Shown here in pieces: positions 56,886 through 64,000 of a stretch of 64,000 nucleotides of DNA (its first letter is position 1; every line of letters begins with the position of its first letter). Position numbers and translations under genes: made by a program. The stretch lies in the NCBI RefSeq assembly GCF_001753165.1, contig NZ_CP017448.1, forward strand, positions 2,188,462 through 2,252,461, given 5' to 3'. The notes below the pieces were generated by a model. The model searched no databases. It was given only the letters and a program-made list of their open reading frames with translations, and was not told the origin of the DNA. This stretch comes from Acidihalobacter aeolianus (GTDB lineage Bacteria > Pseudomonadota > Gammaproteobacteria > DSM-5130 > Acidihalobacteraceae).

Positions 56886-57641
56886 ATGCGCGGTAGCCCG
56901 GCGCGCATCCTGCCGATCTTCGTCTGGGTTGGCGTGGACATGCTGCTGTGGGGCTTTTTCACCCGTTATCTGAGCCAGATTTCGGGCAGCGGCATGAATT
57001 TCGTGCCGCGTCTGCTCGGCGCCGTACTGCTGTGGGACTTTTTCGTCCGCGTGATGATCGGCATGACCTCGGCCTTCTTCGAGTACATCTGGGCGCGCAA
57101 CCTGATCAACGTCTTCGCCGCGCCGCTAAGCATTCCCGAATACATCTCCGGCCTGGTCCTCACCAGCATCGCGACCAGCCTCATGGGTCTGATCCTGATG
57201 ATGCTCATGGCCAGCCTGTTCTTCGGACTATCGTTTTTCACCTACGGTCTGCTGTTCGTGCCGTTCCTCGCGATCCTGTTCCTGTTCGGCATTGCGCTCG
57301 GGATCTTCTGCAGCGCCCTGGTACTGCGCCTCGGCCCTGCCTCCGAATGGCTGATCTGGCCGATTCCGGCCATCATTTCACCCTTTGCCGGGGTCTTCTA
57401 CCCGCTGAACACCCTGCCCGGCTGGATGCAGGCCATCGGTCACCTACTACCGCCTTCCTACGTCTTCGACGGCATCCGTGCGCTTTCCGCCGGCGCCGCT
57501 TTCCCTGCCTCCTCGCTGGCCTGGAGCCTGGGGCTGGTCACCCTCTACGTCATCGCAGCCGCAGGTTATTTCCAGCACGTATTCCGCCACGCCGTGCGCA
57601 GCGGACTGCTTGCGCGCTACCATGCTGAAACCGCCAACTAG
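56886..57641 (+). CDS. ABC-2 exporter permease, 5' end apparently frameshifted
   Basis: 251 aa as written from ATG 56886 (MRGSPARILPIFVWVGVDMLLWGFF), six hydrophobic segments, ABC-2 fold, partner of the ATPase. The in-frame sequence before this Met (AVALRQFYIM) looks like the conserved N-terminus of these permeases but has no start codon. An ATG at 56839 overlapping the ATPase stop is one frame off: adding one base near 56855 would join it to the permease. So a single-base loss (real or sequencing error) is likely. Confidence 0.75.
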   Translation: MRGSPARILPIFVWVGVDMLLWGFFTRYLSQISGSGMNFVPRLLGAVLLWDFFVRVMIGMTSAFFEYIWARNLINVFAAPLSIPEYISGLVLTSIATSLMGLILMMLMASLFFGLSFFTYGLLFVPFLAILFLFGIALGIFCSALVLRLGPASEWLIWPIPAIISPFAGVFYPLNTLPGWMQAIGHLLPPSYVFDGIRALSAGAAFPASSLAWSLGLVTLYVIAAAGYFQHVFRHAVRSGLLARYHAETAN

Positions 57642-57661
57642 GTATTTCCGCACCGGGGTGG

Positions 57662-58012
57662 ATGATGGACGTCCGCTGCAAACGCATCTACGACCCACCC
57701 GATGGGAATGACGGCCAGCGCGTGCTGGTCGACCGCCTCTGGCCCCGCGGCATTGCCCGAAACAGGGCCGCGCTCGACCTCTGGCTGCGCGAGATCGCGC
57801 CTTCCGACGCATTGCGCCGCTGGTTCGCCCACTCCCCGGACCGCTATGCGGAGTTCGCCGCGCGCTACCGCGACGAACTGACCTCCCTCCCAGAAGAAAC
57901 CGCACTGCTGCGGCGAATGGCCGCGGAAGGCAGATTGACGCTGCTGTATGCGGCACGCGACACCGAGCACAACAACGCCCATGTGCTCGCCGACTGGCTT
58001 AATGGCCTGTAG
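57662..58012 (+). CDS. DUF488-family protein
   Basis: 116 aa. DVRCKRIYDPPD, GQRVLVDRLWPRGI, and LLYAARDTEHNNAHVLADWL are the conserved DUF488 blocks. Small cytosolic protein of unknown function. The start could be ATG 57662 or the next codon. Confidence 0.9.
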   Translation: MMDVRCKRIYDPPDGNDGQRVLVDRLWPRGIARNRAALDLWLREIAPSDALRRWFAHSPDRYAEFAARYRDELTSLPEETALLRRMAAEGRLTLLYAARDTEHNNAHVLADWLNGL

Positions 58013-58027
58013 ATCAGTGCTTGAAGA

Positions 58028-58058
58028 TGCGCAGGGCGGTATCCGCCGCCCATGCGCA
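58028..58058. terminator. Hairpin between convergent genes
   Basis: A 12-bp stem with one bulged A: TGCGCA-GGGCGG pairs with CCGCCC-A-TGCGCA, loop of six (58040-58045). Lies in the 56-nt gap between the DUF488 gene and the small membrane protein. No U-run; bidirectional stop likely. Confidence 0.5.
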
Positions 58059-58068
58059 CTTGCCTGCC

Positions 58069-58311
58069 TCAGGATTCCTGCGAGGTATCGGGCTTACCGA
58101 GAACTTCCTCGATCTGTCGGATTCGCACTTCCTCCTCGCGGCGAGAATGGCGGCTGAACCACCACAGCACGACCAGGAAACACGACCAGGGCACCAGAAT
58201 ATATGTCCCCATCCACCACCAGGCGGGCAGATCGACCGTATGCGGAATAATGAAATGTATCGTGGGAATATGCAGATGCGGTAAGGCATGCGAGTGGGCT
58301 GGAATATTCAT
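58069..58311 (-). CDS. Small His/Trp-rich membrane protein, 80 aa
   Basis: Start at 58311 gives a His-rich N-terminus (MNIPAHSHALPHLHIPTIHF), a Trp-rich membrane segment about residues 28-48, then a charged cytosolic tail (SRREEEVRIRQIEEVLG). GAGG about 10 nt upstream. A longer in-frame version from 58482 would start just below an FNR-type promoter but lacks a ribosome site. Family not recognised. Confidence 0.5.
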   Translation of the reverse strand: MNIPAHSHALPHLHIPTIHFIIPHTVDLPAWWWMGTYILVPWSCFLVVLWWFSRHSRREEEVRIRQIEEVLGKPDTSQES

Positions 58312-58531
58312 CCTCTGTAAGCCTCGTGGTATCGGTGTAACTAGAAGCTTTTTCATCCCGCCCTTAGATGACTGACTCCCCGCCACACCGTAAGGTCCAT
58401 CCGATTGACCAATCTCACGTGGCTTGATCGGCGCACCCAATGCGCAATAAACAGCCAGAATGAGATCACCCATCCAAACCATTTATGCATGCATTGGGCA
58501 AGAATTATTAGGAATACCCATGCTAGTTGTG

Positions 58532-58545
58532 TTGATATAAATCAA
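58532..58545. promoter_or_regulatory. FNR/Anr-type box
   Basis: TTGAT-ATAA-ATCAA is a perfect match to the TTGAT-N4-ATCAA consensus. On the minus strand a TAATAA -10-like box lies at 58511-58506, putting the box about 38-41 nt above the start, the class II activator position, toward the small membrane protein. On the plus strand the ArsR gene would be about 190 nt away without the IS insertion. Confidence 0.65.
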
Positions 58546-58663
58546 GGCGGCGGGATATTCAGCCGTAAGCCTACTTTCCCGACTCTGTTCTTTAGATACG
58601 CTGGCTGTGTTCCTTGCAAACATATCGCTATTGCATGAGCACAGGCTGCATGGGATAGTTCTA

Positions 58664-58671
58664 AAAATCAC
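58664..58671. repeat. Left 8-bp target-site duplication of the IS66 element
   Basis: AAAATCAC, identical to 60376-60383 on the other side of the element. An 8-bp duplication is characteristic of IS66-family insertions. Confidence 0.95.
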
Positions 58672-60375
58672 GTAACTACTCAGCTAATTCTCAGAGATCG
58701 CCAGAGCAAAAGCCGGTAGCTTGCGATCGAATACTAGGCGCAACGCCTCCGAAGCCGTGACCCCCTGCTTTCGGCAGGTCGATAGATATCCCCGTATGCG
58801 GCAAAACATCGCGGCACCCTCCAGGCTGCGGAAGCAGCCGGAGATCTTCTGCTGCACTTTGGTCATACGGATATCGTTCTCCGCCTGATTGTTCGTGAAC
58901 GGCACATTGACGTCCACCATGAAACGCAGCACATCGTCTTCATAGGCCATCAGACGCTCCAGCAGATTGCGGGCCTTGCTCCGCTTGATCCGCCCCCGAG
59001 GCTTGTTGTCGGGTGGTTTTTCCGGCTCAGGGCATTCCAGTTGCCCCGCCTCGAGCACATCTCGGTAGCGCTGCCGGTAAGCATTGGCCTCGGTCAGCGG
59101 CAGGATGCCGCCAGCGTTCTCGACGGCCTGATGAATCTCTCTGAGCAGCTTGCCCATCGCTTCCGCCCATTGTTGTCCGTCCTGCTCGAATGCTCGTTCC
59201 AGTTCGCGCAGGTGGTGGGCATTGCACAGGGCATGGGTGCAGTCCCGATAACGGTAATAGGGTTTCCAATGGTCATGACACAGCACACCGCGGAACCGTG
59301 GCAGGATCCCGATCGCGTCCATCGCCTCCTGGCCTCGCTTACTGTGGACCTGATAATGCGTCCAATCAGCATTGGACAGAGCATGCAGCCAATGGCGTTT
59401 GCCATCAATGTTGACCCCGGTCTCGTCGGCATGAGCGGACACGGCTTTGGCCAATGCCGTTTTGCTGATCGCCTCAAAGGCCGCCAGGCGGGTAAATGCC
59501 TCGCGATTGAAGTTCACCAGTGAACCATCGCTCAAAGGGATGCCCAACTGATCGGCAAAGTAATCCTGGATCCGCTTGTAGGGCAAGAGCTGATATTGGG
59601 ACAGATAGACGGCATGGGCCTTGAGGCCGGAACCATACTGCACCTTCTTATCCACCCCTTCCGGGAATGAAGCCACAAAACGTTGGCCTGATTCATTCTC
59701 CAGGATCTGCGCCCGATACTCGGTCACGATCCGGCTGATGTCGATATCAAAAACCTGGCGAGTCTCGAAACCCGCCTCGGTATAGCAGCCTTTCGGCAAG
59801 CGACGACGATCGATCTTGAGGACCTCGATCTCATCGGGATGCTCGACCGGGCGCAAGGTCTTGCCCACGTGCCCCGGCTGGCCACCGGAAGGTCGGCTTG
59901 AGCGCACACGCTGGCTGCGTGGCCGATTGGGATCCGATGCCGGCGGCTGACTGCTGTTGCGGCTATTGAGCCCGAGACGGTTGAGTAACACGACGAACAA
60001 CATGAGCATCATCTCGATACTGGCGCGGAGTGCCGGAGATAGGTCTTTCTCCTGCTCCAGTTGCGCCCTGACCTGTGCCAGGGTGATCTCGATATCGACG
60101 CCGTCGATCCGCACGCAAGACTGCTCCAAAGAAGTAATGAAGCTATTATCTCACGGGTTTTGAAGTGCCAATTTTCTCGTTTGTAAGGCGATCTGGCGGC
60201 GTAAAATAATTGACTGACGGTGGGGCAGTGCCTCGCGTGATGTCGCAAGGAAGACTACGCCTCTGTCGCTTTCGGAGACCAATAATCGCACTCGTTACAG
60301 CGCCGCCATATTTTCAAAAAAACTACCAAAAACCCTGTCAAGTACTTTTTGTAATTATTTTCACTGAGTAGTTAC
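58672..60375 (-). mobile_element. IS66-family insertion sequence (1704 bp, single transposase gene)
   Basis: Terminal inverted repeats of 12 bp are perfect: GTAACTACTCAG at 58672-58683 and its complement at 60364-60375. Flanked by identical 8-bp AAAATCAC copies. The only gene is a tnpC-like transposase; the tnpA and tnpB genes of classic IS66 elements are missing, as in the single-gene IS66 subgroup. It appears intact and recently inserted. Confidence 0.95.
58684..60129 (-). CDS. tnpC: IS66-family transposase (TnpC)
   Basis: 481 aa. An N-terminal coiled/helical region (LAQVRAQLEQEKDL) and leucine-rich stretch, the linker NSRNSSQPPASDPNRPRSQR, then the IS66 DDE domain: AHADETGVNIDG, GVLCHDHWKPYY and PFTNNQAENDIRM carry Asp, Asp and Glu. 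A zinc-like CxxxxxH run lies in CTHALCNAHHLREL. The stop falls directly inside the left terminal repeat. Frame uninterrupted. Confidence 0.95.
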   Translation of the reverse strand: MEQSCVRIDGVDIEITLAQVRAQLEQEKDLSPALRASIEMMLMLFVVLLNRLGLNSRNSSQPPASDPNRPRSQRVRSSRPSGGQPGHVGKTLRPVEHPDEIEVLKIDRRRLPKGCYTEAGFETRQVFDIDISRIVTEYRAQILENESGQRFVASFPEGVDKKVQYGSGLKAHAVYLSQYQLLPYKRIQDYFADQLGIPLSDGSLVNFNREAFTRLAAFEAISKTALAKAVSAHADETGVNIDGKRHWLHALSNADWTHYQVHSKRGQEAMDAIGILPRFRGVLCHDHWKPYYRYRDCTHALCNAHHLRELERAFEQDGQQWAEAMGKLLREIHQAVENAGGILPLTEANAYRQRYRDVLEAGQLECPEPEKPPDNKPRGRIKRSKARNLLERLMAYEDDVLRFMVDVNVPFTNNQAENDIRMTKVQQKISGCFRSLEGAAMFCRIRGYLSTCRKQGVTASEALRLVFDRKLPAFALAISEN

Positions 60376-60383
60376 AAAATCAC
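60376..60383. repeat. Right 8-bp target-site duplication of the IS66 element
   Basis: AAAATCAC, identical to 58664-58671. Confidence 0.95.
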
Positions 60384-60441
60384 TGATGCATGCATAAAGC
60401 AGATGGCTCGCTAGCCGAGACACGCATGAGGTAACAAGCCT

Positions 60442-60801
60442 ATGAGACATCCAGCGATTCAAGTCAGCGCACATGCCACACAGATGGCCCGAGAGCTGGC
60501 ACATCGAAACGATGATTTGGAACAGGCCGCTGGTTGGTTGAAGGCCATGGCCCATCCCATGAGGCTCAAACTTCTGTGCGCCATAGGAGACGATGAGTTC
60601 GGAATACGGGAATTGCTGAGTCTCGTGGGTACCACCCCATCCAATGTTTCCCTACATCTGGGTGTATTGCTTAGCAGCGGCCTTGTATCGCGCCGCCGCC
60701 GCGGCAACTGCCACCTATACCGGGTGCGTTATGGTCGGACGATGGAACTCATTCATGCTGCACGTGAGGTGTTTTGCTCTCGCCGCACTCGTCACAACTA
60801 A
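60442..60801 (+). CDS. ArsR-family regulator of the persulfide-sensing YgaV/SqrR/BigR type
   Basis: 119 aa with GAGG upstream. Winged helix: LKAMAHPMRLKLLCAIG, then PSNVSLHLGVLLSSGLVSRRRRGN. Two cysteines, Cys46 (in LLCAIG) and Cys112 (in VFCSRR), are 66 residues apart, as are Cys41 and Cys107 of SqrR. E. coli YgaV aligns at both. No metal-site CxC motif of ArsR/SmtB is seen at helix 3. No sulfide oxidation gene is adjacent on this side. The start is 58 nt from the IS target duplication. Confidence 0.82.
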   Translation: MRHPAIQVSAHATQMARELAHRNDDLEQAAGWLKAMAHPMRLKLLCAIGDDEFGIRELLSLVGTTPSNVSLHLGVLLSSGLVSRRRRGNCHLYRVRYGRTMELIHAAREVFCSRRTRHN

Positions 60802-61268
60802 GCAATCCGCGTCCTCAGTTTTGCTGACGCCAAGAGGCGACACATTGCCTCGTCATCGAAAACTCCTGGGATGACCCCAGGAAACCGCCGACCCTCAGGC
60901 CTCGGGTAAGTAAGCATCCCGTCGCCTGCGAACCCGTCCATCTTGAGCTGTTGCTGGCGGAGCTGGCATCAGGCCTCGATGCACCGGCTGGCGAAGGCGG
61001 TCGTGAGGCCATGTCTGCCCTACGTACAGCCAGATCATGTCGCAGCCATATCAAGCGCCGCAGCGACGCCTGGATAGCAGGCCGCGAGAACGGCGGCAGC
61101 TAAATCAGAACTGACATCACTTATGCAATCGCCATCCGAGTGTTCTACTTGCACTTCTGCATAAATAGACCAAACTGATACGCCATATTTTCGATATGAT
61201 TCATAAAGAATGCCGTGTAGAGCATTGGCCGACATGCAAAACGGCAATAACATCCGGGAGTATTCGGC
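60802..61268. other. Intergenic region with no convincing gene
   Basis: 467 nt. A plus-strand open stretch of about 90 codons runs from a stop near 60829 to a TAA near 61101 without a good start codon or ribosome site; it could be a decayed gene fragment but matches nothing I recognise. AT-rich sequence from about 61160 probably contains the promoter of the GGDEF/EAL gene. Confidence 0.4.
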
Positions 61269-64000
61269 GTGAGCGACTTGACACCCCCGACCTCGGGCGA
61301 ACCACCATCGCCTGCACGCGTCCTGCGCCTAACCCAGATCTATAAAGCGCTCAGCGAGGTCAATCAGGCCATCGTGCGGATGAGCGAGGAGTCCGAGCTC
61401 TTCCCACTGGTTTGCCGCGTGGCGGTGGAATTCGGCGGGGCACGCATGGCCTGGATCGGCGTTGCGGATATCAAAGCCGACCGCCTGCTGCCGGTTCAGG
61501 CCTACGGCGTCGGCGTCGAGTACGTCCAAAACATCTTCATTTCAACCAACGAATCCCTCCCCGAGGGACGCGGGCCATCGGCCACCGCCTACCGCGAAAA
61601 CCGCCCAATCATCATCAACCACTTCGCGCAAGATCCGATGACCGCGCCCTGGCACGAGAACGCGCGGCACTTTGGCTGGAACAGCAGCGGTTCGTTCCCC
61701 ATCCAGCGCGGTGGCCAGCCGTACGCGGAGCTGGTCGTCTATCACACCATCGGCGACTTTTTCGACGCCGAAACCGTCGCCCTGCTCGACGAAATGGCCC
61801 GCGACATCAGTTTCGCTCTGGACAACTTCGATCGCGAAAAGGAACGCCAGACCGCCATCGATGCGCTGGCGACCAGCGAAAAACATTTCCGCGCCTACTT
61901 CGAACGCTCCATGGTCGGGATGGCTGCCACGCTCCCGAACCGCGGCTGGATGGAGGCCAACGATGCCCTGTGCCGTATGCTCGGCTACACCCGCGATGAA
62001 CTCACCCATCGGACCTGGGCCTCGCTGACCCACCCGGACGATCTACCCACCAACGAAGCACTGTTCAAGCGCCTGGTCGCCGCGGAGATCGACGAATACA
62101 CCCTGGACAAACGCTTCATCCGCAAGGACGGCAGCCACTTGTACGCACACCTGGCGGCGCGCGCGGTGCGTAACGACGATGGGAACCTTGCCTATATCGT
62201 CTCGCTGGTCGAGGACATCACACCGCGCAAGCAGGCCGAGGCGCGTGACCACATGCGCGAACAGGCGCTTGAACGAGTGGCCAAGGGCGCTCCCCTCGGC
62301 AAGTTGATGCTGGCGCTGATTCACGACGTCGAATCTGACAACCCGGGGATGCTTTGTTCGATCCTGCTGCTCGACGAGGAAGGCCAGACCCTCCATGCCG
62401 GTGCAGCCCCCAGCCTGCCCGATTTTTACAACGAAGCGGTCGACGGTCTGACCATCGGCCCCGAACGCGGCTCCTGCGGTACCGCGGCCTATACCGGCCA
62501 GCGCGTGCTGGTAAACGATATCGCCAACCATCCGTACTGGCCCGAACCCTACCGCAGCATCGCCGCGCGCGCGGGACTGGCCGCCTCGTGGTCAGAACCC
62601 ATCCGCAGTGCAAACGGCAAAATACTCGGTACCTTCGCGATCTATCACCGCCAGCCCCGGGCGCCGGGCCCGCATGAGATCGCCGTCATCGAAAGTGCCG
62701 CCAACCTGATCGGCATCGCCCTGGACCGGCGACGAGCGGAAGAAGAACGGCACCTGGCCTCCCTCATCTACCGCAGCAGCAGCGAGGCCATGGTGGTCAG
62801 CGACCCCGACAACCGGATCATCGCGATCAACCCCGCCTTCACCAAAATCACCGGTTACGAACTCGGCGAGGTTCTCGGGGAAAACCCCAAGATCCTGCGC
62901 TCGGGCCGCCATGACGCCGAGTTCTACCGATTGATGTGGCAGGCGATCGAAACACAGGGATTGTGGCAGGGCGAAATCTGGAACCGCCGCAAGAACGGAG
63001 AGATATTCCCGGCCTGGCTGACCATCAACACCATCCGCGGCGAGCAAGGCGAGATTCAGCGCTATGTCGCGCTGAGTTCGGACATCACCGACAAGGTCCG
63101 CTCCGACGAACTGATCTGGCGTCAGGCGAATTTCGACTTTCTCACTGAACTACCCAATCGCTACATGTTCCACGACCGGCTGGAGCAGGAGGTGCGCAAG
63201 GCGCACCGCGAAGGCTCGCGGCTTGCCCTGCTGTTCATCGACCTCGACCACTTCAAGGAGGTCAACGACACGCTGGGTCACCCCATCGGCGACATGCTGC
63301 TGATCGAGGCGGCGGAAAGAATCCATGCCTGCATCCGCGAATCGGACACGGTCGCGCGGCTGGGCGGCGATGAATTCACCCTCATTCTGACTCTGCTAGC
63401 TGACACCAGCGATGCCGAAAACATCGCCCAGCACATCATTGCCGCCCTGTCGGAACCCTTCGTTTTCGGACGCGACTCAGCCTATGTCACGGCAAGCGTC
63501 GGCATCACCCTGTACCCCGACGATTCGACCGATGTGGAACAGCTGTTGCGCAACGCCGACCAGGCCATGTACGCAGCCAAGAACGCCGGGCGCAACCGAC
63601 TGAGCTACTTCACCCAAGCGCTGCAGGAATCCGCACAATACCGCCTGCGCCTGATCAACGATCTGCTTGGCGCACTGGCAGACAGACAGTTCGAAATCCA
63701 TTTCCAACCGATCATCGATCTCGCCAGTCGCCGAACGGTCAAGGCAGAAGCCCTGCTGCGCTGGAATCATCCCGAGCACGGCACGATCAGCCCGGCCGAA
63801 TTCATCCCGTTGGCCGAGGAAACCGGCTTGATTGTCGGGATTGGCGATTGGGTCTTCCGTGAAGCAGCCGGCTGTCTGCAACGCTGGACGGAACTTGCCG
63901 GGACCGAGCTGCAGATTTCGGTAAATATGTCTCCAGCTCAATTCCAGAGTGACGTCCTGGTGATCGAGGATTGGCTCGCTCACCTGCGCAGTCTCGGCGT
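61269..64000 (+). CDS. GAF-PAS-GAF-PAS-GGDEF-EAL c-di-GMP protein (3' end outside window)
   Basis: GTG start at 61269 with GGGAG upstream; open for 910 codons to the right edge. No membrane segment: probably cytosolic. Domains: GAF about 20-175, PAS about 195-315 (MVGMAATLPNRGWMEAND, FIRKDGSHLYAH), GAF about 330-485 (GERGS-like PERGSCGTAAYTGQ), PAS about 490-610, GGDEF about 620-780 and EAL from about 790. The cyclase site RLGGDEF is intact, with the RESD inhibitory site five residues upstream. EALLRW and AEFIPLAEETGL are present; the later EAL catalytic residues lie beyond the edge. Confidence 0.92.
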   Translation, partial: MSDLTPPTSGEPPSPARVLRLTQIYKALSEVNQAIVRMSEESELFPLVCRVAVEFGGARMAWIGVADIKADRLLPVQAYGVGVEYVQNIFISTNESLPEGRGPSATAYRENRPIIINHFAQDPMTAPWHENARHFGWNSSGSFPIQRGGQPYAELVVYHTIGDFFDAETVALLDEMARDISFALDNFDREKERQTAIDALATSEKHFRAYFERSMVGMAATLPNRGWMEANDALCRMLGYTRDELTHRTWASLTHPDDLPTNEALFKRLVAAEIDEYTLDKRFIRKDGSHLYAHLAARAVRNDDGNLAYIVSLVEDITPRKQAEARDHMREQALERVAKGAPLGKLMLALIHDVESDNPGMLCSILLLDEEGQTLHAGAAPSLPDFYNEAVDGLTIGPERGSCGTAAYTGQRVLVNDIANHPYWPEPYRSIAARAGLAASWSEPIRSANGKILGTFAIYHRQPRAPGPHEIAVIESAANLIGIALDRRRAEEERHLASLIYRSSSEAMVVSDPDNRIIAINPAFTKITGYELGEVLGENPKILRSGRHDAEFYRLMWQAIETQGLWQGEIWNRRKNGEIFPAWLTINTIRGEQGEIQRYVALSSDITDKVRSDELIWRQANFDFLTELPNRYMFHDRLEQEVRKAHREGSRLALLFIDLDHFKEVNDTLGHPIGDMLLIEAAERIHACIRESDTVARLGGDEFTLILTLLADTSDAENIAQHIIAALSEPFVFGRDSAYVTASVGITLYPDDSTDVEQLLRNADQAMYAAKNAGRNRLSYFTQALQESAQYRLRLINDLLGALADRQFEIHFQPIIDLASRRTVKAEALLRWNHPEHGTISPAEFIPLAEETGLIVGIGDWVFREAAGCLQRWTELAGTELQISVNMSPAQFQSDVLVIEDWLAHLRSLG

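Larger units (their letters stand above)
58312..58671. other. AT-rich gap with FNR-type box, left of the IS66 element
   Basis: 360 nt with no convincing gene on either strand. It holds the FNR-type box described separately and ends with the left copy of the IS target duplication. Confidence 0.5.

Noticed and set aside
60829-61103. Gene or transposon remnant after the ArsR gene
   Set aside because: Open for about 90 codons but without a usable start, ribosome site or family similarity; listed only as intergenic.

Overview
The window looks like chromosomal DNA from a gammaproteobacterium. The core block fimV-truA-trpFBA-accD-folC-dedD-cvpA-purF, with metZ nearby, is a conserved gammaproteobacterial order. 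High GC, a persulfide-sensor-like ArsR protein and a DsrE-family protein would suit a Chromatiales-type, possibly sulfur-oxidising organism. Genus is not established from the sequence.

Layout. 1-5.8 kb: metZ (cut by the left edge), then a module of a PhnD-like binding protein, a HAMP/GAF/GGDEF/EAL protein with a C-terminal zinc-binding-like (CZB) domain, and an L,D-transpeptidase. The module separates metZ from purF. 5.8-17.4 kb: the housekeeping cluster purF to fimV, on the minus strand with many 4-nt overlaps. 17.9-23.2 kb: asd-leuB-(DMT transporter)-leuD-leuC, with a divergent LysR gene. 24.2-28.3 kb: a lipid-transport operon of MlaE (with STAS domain), MlaF, MCE protein and auxiliary lipoprotein, plus a HAD phosphatase. 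28.3-33.3 kb: SbmA/YddA-like ABC transporter, aroC, rlmJ and an MFS transporter. 33.5-38.2 kb: a Dsb-like thiol protein, two UDP-sugar enzymes, an FHA protein and a glycosyltransferase. 38.2-40.2 kb: a nitric-oxide defence operon (truncated haemoglobin, ferredoxin-type reductase, NsrR) with a near-consensus NsrR operator at its promoter.

41.3-53.5 kb is a complete nitrate assimilation regulon on the minus strand: nasT, narK-type transporter, a 51-aa membrane protein, nasS, nirB, nirD, nasA, cysG and a hemD-type gene. Both narK and nasS are preceded by a sigma-54-like promoter, two hexaloop hairpins (loops with A at position 1 and G at position 4) and an intrinsic terminator. This is the architecture of an ANTAR-protein antitermination leader, so NasT is expected to act on two targets. 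A symmetric NtrC-type site lies upstream of the nasS promoter.

53.7-58.3 kb: assorted genes (DUF4337, glutathione peroxidase, polysaccharide deacetylase, an ABC-2 exporter whose permease start looks frameshifted, DUF488, a small membrane protein). 58.5-60.8 kb: a perfect FNR-type box and an intact IS66-family element with 12-bp terminal repeats and an 8-bp target duplication, inserted just upstream of a YgaV/SqrR-like ArsR gene. The right edge cuts a GAF/PAS/GGDEF/EAL protein.
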